DNA of 64,000 nucleotides from JAGVSZ01 sp963747775 (lineage in GTDB: Bacteria; Pseudomonadota; Gammaproteobacteria; Burkholderiales; SG8-39), in NCBI GenBank assembly GCA_963747775.1, contig CAVVGT010000006.1, forward strand, positions 591,497 to 655,496, in the 5' to 3' direction. The notes below the pieces were generated by a model, which was not told the DNA's origin, did no database searches, and saw nothing but the letters and a program-made list of their open reading frames with translations. Below, piece by piece: positions 1 through 7,647 of this stretch. Numbering within the stretch: position 1 is the first letter of the stretch; each line of letters begins with the position of its first letter. The position numbers and the translations under genes are program-made.

Positions 1-54
1 AAGCGGCTGCCCGAGGGTCTGTTCCGGTCATCGCGCCGCGCGCCGGCCCGGTAG
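1..54 (+). CDS. C-terminal end of an upstream gene (partial)
   Basis: The first 17 codons are open in frame 1 and end at a TAG at 52-54, directly before a Shine-Dalgarno sequence (AAAGGAG, about 57-63) for the next gene. The residues are rich in arginine and proline and match no family I can name. The fragment is probably the tail of a gene cut by the window edge, perhaps in one operon with the hydratase genes, but an open stretch this short could be chance. Confidence 0.3.
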   Translation, partial: KRLPEGLFRSSRRAPAR

Positions 55-71
55 AGAAAGGAGCAATCACG

Positions 72-397
72 ATGTCGACCCAACCGTTTCATGACCTGGG
101 CGGACAGCCGGCCGGCCCGATCGACCGGCACGAGCACCCCACCACTTTTTCGAGAAGCGCATCGATGCGATGCTCATGCTGCTCTCGGACACCCGTCGGC
201 GGCTCATCCGCGTTGACGAGCACCGGCGCACGATGGAGCAGTTCGGACCCAAGCTCTACTGGAGCCTCTCGTACTACGAGCGCTGGCTGCACTCGATGAC
301 TTCCCTGATGCTGGAGAAGGGCATCATCACCCGCGACGAGCTCGACGCGAGGATGGCCGAGATCCGCACTCGGCTCGAGAATCCGGGGCAAGGCTGA
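72..397 (+). CDS. Nitrile hydratase beta-subunit N-terminal half / thiocyanate hydrolase ScnB-like subunit (frameshifted)
   Basis: This small subunit corresponds to the N-terminal half of nitrile hydratase beta, which in thiocyanate hydrolase and some three-subunit nitrile hydratases is a separate protein. The ATG at 72 has an AAAGGAG eight bases upstream, and the start MSTQPFHDLGG carries the HDLGG hallmark of beta subunits. The frame breaks at a T5 run (146-150): upstream reads GPIDRHEHPTT in frame 3, and downstream reads FFEKRIDAMLMLL in frame 2 and continues to the TGA at 395-397. One extra T restores about 108 residues, so a sequencing error or very recent mutation is likely. The neighbours at 399 and 701 supply the rest of the enzyme. 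Family assignment is fairly sure. Nitrile versus thiocyanate as substrate is not decided. Confidence 0.75.
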
Positions 398-398
398 C

Positions 399-692
399 AT
401 GCAGCCCCGGTTCTCCGTCGGCGAGTGCGTCCAGGTCCTCGACCGCATCCATCCGGGACACATGCGCACCCCGCACTATGTGCGGGGGCGATCCGGGACG
501 GTGATCCGCGTCGTTGGACCGATGCTCAACCCGGAGCAGCTCGCCTACGGCTATAGCGGCGCGCCCGGAAAAATCCTCTACCGCGTCCGTTTCCGGCAAT
601 GCGACCTGTGGCGCGACTACGCGGGGGGACCGCGCGACACGCTCGAACTCGAGCTCTATGAGCATTGGCTCACCGATTCGACGAGCCAATAG
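399..692 (+). CDS. Nitrile hydratase beta-subunit C-terminal half / thiocyanate hydrolase ScnA-like subunit
   Basis: This 97-residue protein matches the C-terminal SH3-like half of nitrile hydratase beta. It opens with the typical FSVGECVQVLDRIHPGHMRTP stretch, in which conserved small and basic residues line the entrance to the metal site, continues with the YVRGRSGTVIRV strand and ends with the LELELYEHWL helix-strand. In two-subunit hydratases this half is fused to the N-terminal half; here it starts one base after the stop of the previous gene, the split seen in thiocyanate hydrolase (ScnB-ScnA-ScnC order). Translation is probably coupled. Length and full conservation suggest a functional subunit. 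It would pack against the cobalt subunit encoded at 701. Confidence 0.85.
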   Translation: MQPRFSVGECVQVLDRIHPGHMRTPHYVRGRSGTVIRVVGPMLNPEQLAYGYSGAPGKILYRVRFRQCDLWRDYAGGPRDTLELELYEHWLTDSTSQ

Positions 693-700
693 GAGAAATC

Positions 701-1390
701 ATGACTGCAGAATCGCCGCACCACGATCATGAGCACGAGCAGGGGCACGACCACGACCATCCTGCCGGCACGCCACCCCATCGCCATCCTCCTCAGCCGG
801 ACGATCCGGAACCGCCCCTGGACGCGCGGATCCAGGAAGAGGCGCTGCGCTCGCTCCTGATCGAGAAGGGCGTGTTCAGTGCGCGCGACTTGAGCGAGGC
901 GATGGAGGCAATGGACGCACGCGGTGAGGAGCAGGGGGCGCGTATCGTGGCCAGGGCATGGGCCGATCCCGGGTTTCGGCAGCTTCTATGCGCGCGTCCG
1001 GCGCTCGCGCTGCGGCAGTTCGCTATCGAGATGGGTGTGAACGAGCTCTGTGTCGTGGAGAATACTCCGGAGACGCACAATGTCGTCGTGTGCACGCTGT
1101 GCTCGTGCTATCCACGCATGATCCTCGGGGTTCCGCCGGCCTGGTACAAGAGCCGCGAATACCGATCGCGGGTAGTCCGCGAGCCGCGCGCCGTCCTGGC
1201 CGAGTTCGGGACTGTACTGCCCGACACCGTCGACGTTCGCGTCCACGATAGCAATGCGGACCTCCGGTATCTCGTGGTGCCGATGCGGCCGGCAGGCACC
1301 GACGGGTGGAACGAGGCGCAGCTGGCGAAATTGGTATCGCGCGACAGCATGATCGGCGTGACGCCGGCGCGGCCGGCCGAGAGCGCTTGA
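701..1390 (+). CDS. Cobalt-type nitrile hydratase alpha subunit / thiocyanate hydrolase gamma (ScnC-like)
   Basis: This 229-residue catalytic subunit hydrates a C-N triple bond at a low-spin cobalt centre. The metal motif CTLCSC lies at residues 131-136; threonine at the second place marks the cobalt class (iron enzymes have serine). C131, C134 and C136 are ligands, and the two later cysteines are normally oxidised after translation. The downstream YPRMILG, YRSRVVREPR and GTDGW motifs fit the fold. The first 35 residues are rich in histidine, aspartate and glutamate, resembling the tail of thiocyanate hydrolase gamma and possibly helping cobalt loading. I chose the ATG at 701 because AGGAG lies seven bases upstream; an upstream in-frame ATG at 665 falls inside the previous gene. 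No cobalt-loading activator gene is seen in the window. Confidence 0.88.
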   Translation: MTAESPHHDHEHEQGHDHDHPAGTPPHRHPPQPDDPEPPLDARIQEEALRSLLIEKGVFSARDLSEAMEAMDARGEEQGARIVARAWADPGFRQLLCARPALALRQFAIEMGVNELCVVENTPETHNVVVCTLCSCYPRMILGVPPAWYKSREYRSRVVREPRAVLAEFGTVLPDTVDVRVHDSNADLRYLVVPMRPAGTDGWNEAQLAKLVSRDSMIGVTPARPAESA

Positions 1391-1919
1391 GAGCTCGCTT
1401 GTCCGGCAGAACGAGGCGGTCGGATGTGCAGACCGTGTGACCCGAACAAATTGCGTGAAACCTGCAACTGCCTGGTTCTAAATGGAGTGATTCGCGGAAG
1501 TACTTGGGACAGGTTCGAACTGAGCCACTGATGTGATTCTCTTCCGGGCCTGCAGAGCAGGCAGATGTGCTAACGCACGCAACCAGTCGCTCTGCCCGCC
1601 CGAGCGGCATGGCCCGAACGCCCAATCCACTTCGACGCCATCGATCTGAACCGCTCAGAACAGTGGCAGTCACTTAGTAAACACCTGAATTGCTGGGACA
1701 CCGGGCATGCCTCTTCGCTTGGCACTCGCTTCGTAGAGTCTACGCGAACGTAGTGCCGCGCCGCGCGAGGATTGATCCACAAGCAAGAACTCCTAATCAC
1801 GTGGAAGATGAATGGGGAGGGACGCTCTGGCGTCGAACGCGGCTTGTCCGTAGCACCCGGACTCGCTACCATCGCCGCGGGGCAGTGGCGCTCGAGCACA
1901 GCGCGTAGCGAGGGGGCTA
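1391..1919. other. Intergenic region, 529 bases, no convincing gene
   Basis: No frame on either strand here has recognisable protein similarity. Visible structure: a hairpin GCCTGC-AGA-GCAGGC (1548-1562) followed by a smaller GTGC-TAAC-GCAC stem (1567-1578), neither with a T tract, so they are weak terminator candidates for the hydratase genes; and a perfect inverted repeat CGTAGA-G-TCTACG (1732-1744), about 175 bases before the importer at 1920, which could be an operator. Base composition is slightly less GC-rich than the flanking genes. Confidence 0.5.
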
Positions 1920-2738
1920 GTGGAATTCGGGGCTGACGAAGCGGGTGGCGGCACATCGCAGTCGCGCTGGCACGCCCGGCGGCTTCCGTGGGAGCCGATT
2001 GCCCTCCTGGGCGCGGTGGTCGTTCTCTGGCATGTCGTCGTCGTCGCGTTCGAGGTCCCGCCCTTCCTCGTCCCTGGCCCGCTCGCAGTGCTGGCGACGA
2101 TGCAGCAGAAGGCGTCGCTCCTCGCCACCCACGGGGCGGTGACGCTTGCAGTGACGATGGGCAGTTTCCTCGTGGCGCTCCTGCTGGGCGTACTCGGCGC
2201 GGTCTTGGTGACGAGCTCGCGCATGCTCGAGCGCTTCGTCCTTCCCCTGATCGTATTCTCCCAGGTGGTCCCTAAGATTGCGATCGCGCCGCTACTCGTG
2301 ATCTGGCTGGGGTTCTCGATCCAGTCGCGCGTCGTGGTCGCCTTCCTGATCTGCTTCTTCCCCATCCTGATCGGCACCGTCGCCGGACTCAAGAGCGTCG
2401 AGGAGGACCTGCTTTACCTGACCCGCCAGCTCCGCGCAAGCCGATGGCGAACCTTCTGGATGGTCAGCCTGCCGAGCGCGCTGCCTCACATCTTTTCTGG
2501 CCTCAAGGTTGCCATCACGCTCGCGATCGTCGGCGCCATCGTTGCTGAGTGGGTGGGGGCCGACAGCGGTCTCGGGTATCTCCTGCTCGTGGCCAACGGC
2601 AATTTTGACGTCCCGCTCGCGTTCGCGATCCTCGTGGTGCTGACTCTGTTCGGAGTGGCGCTGTTCGGCTTGATCGAGTTGATCGAGGCGGTGTCGCTGC
2701 CCTGGCACGTGTCGCGCCGACTTGCGGTACACGAATAG
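1920..2738 (+). CDS. ABC transporter permease, SsuC/TauC-type
   Basis: This 272-residue inner-membrane permease belongs to the nitrate/sulfonate/taurine class (BPD_transp_1 fold). After a hydrophilic N-terminus there are about six membrane segments. The SQVVPKIAIAPLLVIWLGF stretch typical of SsuC-like permeases is followed by the coupling region around residues 160-200 (RQLRASRWRTFWMVSLPSALP), which contacts the ATPase. The start is the GTG at 1920, right after an AGGGGG-like sequence. It is the first gene of a four-gene set: receptor at 2780, ATPase at 3795, beta-propeller at 4600. The family imports organic sulfur compounds, pyrimidine precursors, aromatic acids and others, so the substrate cannot be read from the permease. 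Confidence 0.85.
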   Translation: MEFGADEAGGGTSQSRWHARRLPWEPIALLGAVVVLWHVVVVAFEVPPFLVPGPLAVLATMQQKASLLATHGAVTLAVTMGSFLVALLLGVLGAVLVTSSRMLERFVLPLIVFSQVVPKIAIAPLLVIWLGFSIQSRVVVAFLICFFPILIGTVAGLKSVEEDLLYLTRQLRASRWRTFWMVSLPSALPHIFSGLKVAITLAIVGAIVAEWVGADSGLGYLLLVANGNFDVPLAFAILVVLTLFGVALFGLIELIEAVSLPWHVSRRLAVHE

Positions 2739-2779
2739 GCAGAAGCCGGGATTTTTTCCAATCTAGGGAGGAACAAACC

Positions 2780-3781
2780 ATGCGTGTTGGACTCTTGTGT
2801 CGCTACGTTCTCGCGGCCACCGCGGCGCTCGTTCTGGCCTCAACGCCCGCCGGTGCACAGAACGTGGACGACATCGTGCTCCGGCTGAACGCAATCGGCT
2901 ATGGCGAACATGCGCCGTTCACGATCGGCGTGGAGAAAGGTTTCTTTACCGAGGAGCGCATCAAGCTGACGCTTCGCGAAGGGCAGGGTTCCGGCCGCAC
3001 GGTCCAGGTGGTTGCCTCGCGAAGCGACCCGTTCGGCTACGCCGACACCGCGACGACCATGAAGGCGATCGCCACGGGCGTGCCCGTCCGTACCGTGGCC
3101 GTATTCCAGCAGGTCTCGCCGGTGGCCATCATTTTCCTCGAGGAGAAGGGGTTCAAGTCGCCGAAGGACCTGTTGAGCGCGTCGATTGCGCTGACCGCGG
3201 GCGACTCGATCCACCAGATGATCCCGGCCTTCTTCAAGAAGAACGGCCTCGATCCCGCACAGGCCAAGCTCCTCTTCATGGACACGGCCGCGAAGTCCAC
3301 CGCGGTCGCAACGGGGAAGGCGGACGCGATGGGTGGCTTCTACACGACCCAGGCGGGCCAGATTGCCGCGATCGCGAAGAAAAAGACGGGCTGGGTGAAG
3401 TTCGCAGACTTCGGGGTGAACACACTGACCCAGGGCATGATCGTGCATCGGGATCTTCTCAAAGAGAACCCGGATCTCGTACGGCGCTTCCTGCGCGCTG
3501 CCCAGAAGTCGTGGGCATACGCCGAGCAGAATCCCGAGGAGGCGGCGCGCAGCCTGGTCAAGGCGTTCCCTGCATCGGCTTTTCTGGCCGTCCCGGAGCA
3601 GGGATTGCAGCAGTGGCTCTATCACCGCGACCTAATGCGCACGCCGCGCACAAAGGGGCGTGCGCCAGGCGTCTGGTCGAGCGAGGACGCGCAGGACACC
3701 ATCGATCTTCTGGCCGAGTACGCCGGACTGGCCCCCAAGGGGAAAGTGGACGACTACCTCGCTGCCGGATTCCTGCCGTAG
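2780..3781 (+). CDS. ABC transporter substrate-binding protein, NMT1/SsuA-like
   Basis: This periplasmic receptor has 333 residues and a clear Sec signal peptide (charged start, hydrophobic core, cleavage near residue 26 after AGA). The mature part has the NMT1/THI5-like two-lobe fold: an opening strand, then GVEKGFFTEERIKLTL near residue 55, the ASRSDPFGYADTAT segment and a C-terminal helical tail. The start at 2780 has a strong GGGAGGA ribosome site. It follows its permease by 41 bases and precedes its ATPase by about 13 bases, so it is the receptor of this importer. The family binds sulfonates, thiamine precursors, aromatic carboxylates and similar molecules. Ligand unknown. Confidence 0.86.
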   Translation: MRVGLLCRYVLAATAALVLASTPAGAQNVDDIVLRLNAIGYGEHAPFTIGVEKGFFTEERIKLTLREGQGSGRTVQVVASRSDPFGYADTATTMKAIATGVPVRTVAVFQQVSPVAIIFLEEKGFKSPKDLLSASIALTAGDSIHQMIPAFFKKNGLDPAQAKLLFMDTAAKSTAVATGKADAMGGFYTTQAGQIAAIAKKKTGWVKFADFGVNTLTQGMIVHRDLLKENPDLVRRFLRAAQKSWAYAEQNPEEAARSLVKAFPASAFLAVPEQGLQQWLYHRDLMRTPRTKGRAPGVWSSEDAQDTIDLLAEYAGLAPKGKVDDYLAAGFLP

Positions 3782-3794
3782 CGAAAGCTTGAGA

Positions 3795-4598
3795 GTGGGC
3801 GGATCCGGCGCGAGCGCGCCCGACATCGAGGCGCAGGGTGTCTCGCTCGTCTATCGCTCCCCCCGGGGGGACGTCCAGTCGCTCCGCGACATCGACCTCG
3901 CGATCCAGGGGGGCGAGTTCGTTTCCATCGTCGGTCCGTCCGGTTGCGGGAAGAGCTCGTTTCTCAAACTGGTGGCCGGCCTCCATCCGCCGACCGTGGG
4001 GGAGGTTCGGGTCATGGGCGAGCTCGTCGTCCGGCCACCGAGTGGCATCGGTATGGCATTCCAGAGCCCCGTGCTGCTCCAGTGGCGGCGAGTGCTCGGC
4101 AACGTGCTGTTTCCGGCGGATGTGCTGGGTCGCCCGCGCAGCGAGTCGATCGAGGTCGCGCGCAGCCTGATCGCCCTGGTCGGATTGGAGGGATTCGAGA
4201 ACCGCTACCCGTTCGAGCTCTCGGGTGGCATGCAGCAGCGCGTGGCACTGTGCCGGGCGCTCGTCAATCAGCCGGGGATCCTGCTCATGGACGAGCCATT
4301 CGCTGCGCTCGACGCGATGACGCGTGACCAGATGGCCTTCGAACTGCAGCGGATCTCCCAGCAGATGCGCACGACCATCGTCTTCGTCACGCACTCGATT
4401 GCCGAAGCGGTGATGCTTTCCGACCGGGTGGTCGTGATGTCACCCCGCCCGGGGCACATCTTGCGCGTATACGACGTGCCCCTTCCCAGGCCGCGTGACT
4501 ATGACGTCATGGCGTCTGCGGACGCGCTCCACTGTATAGCGAACGTGCGGGCCCACTTCACCGAAGCTCCTGTAAGGCCGGGGGCGGGGCGAGCCTGA
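3795..4598 (+). CDS. ABC transporter ATP-binding protein, SsuB/TauB-type
   Basis: This 267-residue ATPase powers the importer encoded with it. Walker A is GPSGCGKSS at about residues 47-55, the signature LSGGMQQR starts near 142, Walker B is ILLMDEP near 162-168, and the switch histidine is in VTHS. The nearest plausible start is the GTG at 3795, about 13 bases after the receptor stop; a TTG at 3789 is the alternative, and there is no strong ribosome site for either. The TGA at 4596-4598 is one base from the next ATG. The C-terminal PRPGHIL and PRPRDYD segments are typical of the SsuB/TauB class. Confidence 0.86.
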   Translation: MGGSGASAPDIEAQGVSLVYRSPRGDVQSLRDIDLAIQGGEFVSIVGPSGCGKSSFLKLVAGLHPPTVGEVRVMGELVVRPPSGIGMAFQSPVLLQWRRVLGNVLFPADVLGRPRSESIEVARSLIALVGLEGFENRYPFELSGGMQQRVALCRALVNQPGILLMDEPFAALDAMTRDQMAFELQRISQQMRTTIVFVTHSIAEAVMLSDRVVVMSPRPGHILRVYDVPLPRPRDYDVMASADALHCIANVRAHFTEAPVRPGAGRA

Positions 4599-4599
4599 G

Positions 4600-5742
4600 A
4601 TGGGCAAAGGCTCTAGGTTGCCCAGCGAGGCAGTTGGTCTGGAGGATCCCCAGACCGGCGCCGCGCAGTGGCAGGTCACGCAAGGCGATGCCGTAAGCCA
4701 CAATCTCTACTTCCTCGCGCCATCGATCCTTCCAGATGGTGAGCGGCTCGTCTTCGCGTCGTATCGCGACGGGCGGGCGAACTTCTATTGCGCACCATTC
4801 CGTGGCGGCGATATCGTCCAGTTCACCGACGCGGGTGGGATCAACGGATACTCAGCGCTGTTTGACCTACGTGGGCGGACGCTCTTCTATGCGCGGAGCG
4901 GGGAGGTTCGTGCGCTAGACCTCGACACTCTCGCCGAGCGTGTTTTGGCAACCTTCGAAGGTCATCTCGGCGAGCTGAGCCTGAACGCCGACGAGTCCTT
5001 GCTCGTTGCGGCGATGCGCACGCCGCGAGGGTTCTCGCTGGCTGTGGTGGCCACCGATGGCTCCGGTGGGCGCATCATCCTGGACTCCCCGCGGACCTTG
5101 ATCCACCCTCAGTTTCATCCCGTTGATCGCGAACTGATTGAGTATGCCGCGGACCCGGCACCTCGAATGTGGCTCGTCCGCGCCGATGGACGCGACAACG
5201 AGTGCCTCTGGCAGCACGAGGACACGGAATTTCTCGTGCACGAGACCTTCCTTGGCCAAGGGCAGTCGCTCGCCGTGGTCCGATGGCCGTACGCGCTGCA
5301 GCGGTTCGATCTCGCCTCGCGGCAGATGTCCACGATCGCGCAGTTCAACGCCTGGCACATCGCCCCCAGCCGGGATGGCCGCTTCATCGTGTGCGATACG
5401 ACGCACCCCGATAGCGGGCTGCAGATCGTCGCGACCGCGAGCGGGGAGCGTCAGACGCTTTGCCATCCCGCCTCCAGCAACCGAGGGTCACAGTGGATGA
5501 AAGACCGCTACGCTGGATCTGCCGACTTCGCGGCGGCTGCCGGGCTAACGGACGAAGCAGAAACAAGCTCCTCGTGGCTCGAAATGAAGGCCGACACGGT
5601 GTACGGCCCGCAATCGACCCACCCCCATCCGTCCTGGAGCCCCGACGAGCGCTACGTCTGCTACACCTCCGACCGGACCGGCACGCCCCAAGTTTATGTC
5701 GCCGAACTGCCGGAGCGACTGCTTAAGTGGCTTGGGAAATGA
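4600..5742 (+). CDS. Oligogalacturonate-lyase-like / TolB-like beta-propeller protein
   Basis: This 380-residue protein has the repeated blades of a beta-propeller and no signal peptide, so it is probably cytoplasmic. Blade motifs include SILPDGERLVFAS, IHPQFHPVDRE, WHIAPSRDGRFIVCD and HPHPSWSPDERYVCYTSD. Spaced histidines in IHPQ, WHIAPS and HPHPSW resemble the metal-binding histidines of oligogalacturonate lyase, which cleaves unsaturated digalacturonate in pectin breakdown. A pectin role would be odd beside an SsuABC-type importer with no other pectin genes, so it may be a relative acting on another sugar acid or uronyl compound. It starts one base after the ATPase stop, so it is almost certainly co-transcribed. 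Fold assignment is fairly sure; activity is not. Confidence 0.6.
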   Translation: MGKGSRLPSEAVGLEDPQTGAAQWQVTQGDAVSHNLYFLAPSILPDGERLVFASYRDGRANFYCAPFRGGDIVQFTDAGGINGYSALFDLRGRTLFYARSGEVRALDLDTLAERVLATFEGHLGELSLNADESLLVAAMRTPRGFSLAVVATDGSGGRIILDSPRTLIHPQFHPVDRELIEYAADPAPRMWLVRADGRDNECLWQHEDTEFLVHETFLGQGQSLAVVRWPYALQRFDLASRQMSTIAQFNAWHIAPSRDGRFIVCDTTHPDSGLQIVATASGERQTLCHPASSNRGSQWMKDRYAGSADFAAAAGLTDEAETSSSWLEMKADTVYGPQSTHPHPSWSPDERYVCYTSDRTGTPQVYVAELPERLLKWLGK

Positions 5743-5946
5743 TCCGTAAGGATGTTGCGGACTAAGTCCACTACTGCGGAATCTTAGACGGCAACCTTCC
5801 TGTCGACACTGAACAGGCGTTGACTCCATCACGACTACTTGGTGGTCGAGCCATGCGCGTAGAGGACTTTTTGCGGAGCACAGGCTGCCGGCACCGCGCG
5901 ACCCTAGTGCGGTACGCACCAGGACATCGCCGCTGCCCTCGTGTAT

Positions 5947-6825
5947 CTATTCGTCCTGAAATCGGAAGCGCCACGCATCCCCCGCGCGAACCACCGTCCC
6001 CGCCGTGGGCGTCGGGAAATGCGCTGGCATGATGCGCACTGGCGTACCCTCGTAGCGCGCCAAAAACTCCCGCCGCGTCCGGCGAGAATGCTCGGGGTCG
6101 ACGCAGAAACAGCTGCTCCAGTCCGGCTCTGCACATTGGATCGCGTGATGCATGAGGTCGCCGCTCATCACGCACTCCTGACCTCTTGATCGTACATGCA
6201 CGCATACGTGTCCAGGTGTGTGTCCCGGGGTGGGGTCGAGCCAGACCTCGTCGTTGATCCTATAGTCGCTCTGGACGAATTCGGCGAGTCGCGAATCGAT
6301 GATCGGCAGCAGCGTATCGACATAGTAAGGGTCGTCGACGAAGGCCTCCTTCTTGTAATGGGCCTCCCAGTAACTCCACTCGGCTCTTGCAAACAGGTAC
6401 TTCGCGTTTGGAAACGTCGGTACCCAGCGTCCGTCGACCAGGCGGGTGTTCCAGCCTACGTGATCGACGTGCAGGTGCGTGCACAGGACGTAGTCGACCT
6501 GTTCGGGGGTAATGCCCGTGGCCGCCAGGCTCTCGAGGTAGGGCCATTGCTTCATGTGATAGCGCAGCTTCTTGGGGCGGTGGCGGTCATTACCGCTGCA
6601 GGTATCGACCAGAATCTTGATGCCCTTGCTGCGGATCAGGAAGCTATGGAAGCTAACCACCAGCAAGCCGGTCCCGGGTTCCATCAACTTCGGTTCCAGC
6701 CAATGGCGGTGACGCTGCAGCGCCTCCTCGCTGGAAGTGGGATACAGCGTTGACGCCGGCAGGAGAGGCTGCTGGAACTCAACGATCCGGTCGACCCGGA
6801 CATCGCCGATCTGCCAGGTGATCAT
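5947..6825 (-). CDS. MBL-fold metallo-hydrolase, lactonase-like
   Basis: This 292-residue cytoplasmic protein has the complete metallo-beta-lactamase metal-binding set: HLHVDH at residues 117-122, GHTPGH with the third histidine, SGDLMHH with the bridging aspartate and a late AHF. It resembles AHL-lactonase and similar lactone or ester hydrolases more than true beta-lactamases, and has no signal peptide. It is the last gene of the minus-strand operon that starts at 12545, 12 bases after the permease stop. Two other hydrolases share the operon, so a stepwise opening of an imported lactone, lactam or amide is a reasonable guess. No terminator is obvious in the 204-base convergent gap beyond it. 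Confidence 0.85.
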   Translation of the reverse strand: MITWQIGDVRVDRIVEFQQPLLPASTLYPTSSEEALQRHRHWLEPKLMEPGTGLLVVSFHSFLIRSKGIKILVDTCSGNDRHRPKKLRYHMKQWPYLESLAATGITPEQVDYVLCTHLHVDHVGWNTRLVDGRWVPTFPNAKYLFARAEWSYWEAHYKKEAFVDDPYYVDTLLPIIDSRLAEFVQSDYRINDEVWLDPTPGHTPGHVCVHVRSRGQECVMSGDLMHHAIQCAEPDWSSCFCVDPEHSRRTRREFLARYEGTPVRIMPAHFPTPTAGTVVRAGDAWRFRFQDE

Positions 6826-6837
6826 GAAGGCTCCTTT

Positions 6838-7647
6838 TCAGGTGGCGAGGGGGCGCCCAAAGCGCTTGGCGACAAGTGCTTCCAGCAGGGCGACGGCGGC
6901 GTAGAGACCCGTTCCCACGATGCAGAGCAGGATCATTGCTCCGAGCATGAGAGACGTTTCCATGTTCGAAGCCGCGTACATGATCACGTAGCCGAGACCA
7001 CGGTTGCCGGTGATGAACTCGCCCACGATCACGCCGATGACAGCCATGGTCGTCCCGATCTTGAGCCCGCTGAAGACGAAGGGGAGTGCATAGGGCAGAC
7101 GAACCTGCAACAGCGTCTGCGACCATGACGCGCGCAGGGAGCGACACAGTCGAAGCAATGCGGGATCGGTCGAGATCAGGCCGGTCGTCGAGGCAATCAG
7201 GATCGGGAAGAACGCGAGAAAGAAGGCGAACGCCAGCCGTGATTCCGATCCCGTTCCCAGCCAGATGATGAATAGCGGTGCGAGCGCGATCTTGGGAATG
7301 AGTTCGAACACGACAAGGTTGGGGAGCAGCGCCGCGCGGACCCGCCGGGAGGTGCTGAGGAGGAACGCGACGAGCACGCCGATTACTGCGGAAAGCGCGA
7401 TCGCGCCCAGCACTTCGCCGAGCGTGTGCGCGCCATGGTCGCGGAGCAGGCCAAAGTTGCCGACGATCGACTGAATCACGGGACCCGGCCTCGGCAGTAG
7501 TACGGGCGAGAGCTTGAGCGCCGAAACGGACCATTCCCACGCAGCAAAGAGCCCCAGACCGAGTCCCAGGGGCAGGACGATGGGCCTCAGGCGCGGCCAC
7601 GTCAGCACTTCTGAGAGAGGGCTCCGCACGTGGGCAGGCCGGGTCAA
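6838..7647 (-). CDS. ABC transporter permease, SsuC-type (second of operon)
   Basis: This 269-residue inner-membrane permease of the SsuC/TauC class has about six membrane segments, the ELIPKIALAPLFIIWLG signature around the middle and the coupling loop RSLRASWSQTLLQVRLPYALP. Its ATG overlaps the amidohydrolase stop by four bases (ATGA, 7644-7647), so translation is coupled. The operon has a second permease of the same type (9811-10641) but one ATPase and one receptor. The pair may form a heterodimeric channel, or the two may each serve their own importer. Sequence similarity between them is moderate, not that of a recent duplication. Confidence 0.85.
   Translation of the reverse strand: MTRPAHVRSPLSEVLTWPRLRPIVLPLGLGLGLFAAWEWSVSALKLSPVLLPRPGPVIQSIVGNFGLLRDHGAHTLGEVLGAIALSAVIGVLVAFLLSTSRRVRAALLPNLVVFELIPKIALAPLFIIWLGTGSESRLAFAFFLAFFPILIASTTGLISTDPALLRLCRSLRASWSQTLLQVRLPYALPFVFSGLKIGTTMAVIGVIVGEFITGNRGLGYVIMYAASNMETSLMLGAMILLCIVGTGLYAAVALLEALVAKRFGRPLAT

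Noticed and set aside
1548..1578. Hairpins after the hydratase genes as a rho-independent terminator
   Set aside because: Stems are short and no T tract follows.
1690..1908. 72-codon plus-strand frame in the first large intergenic gap
   Set aside because: No ribosome site, no recognisable motifs, many rare-looking codons; treated as non-coding.
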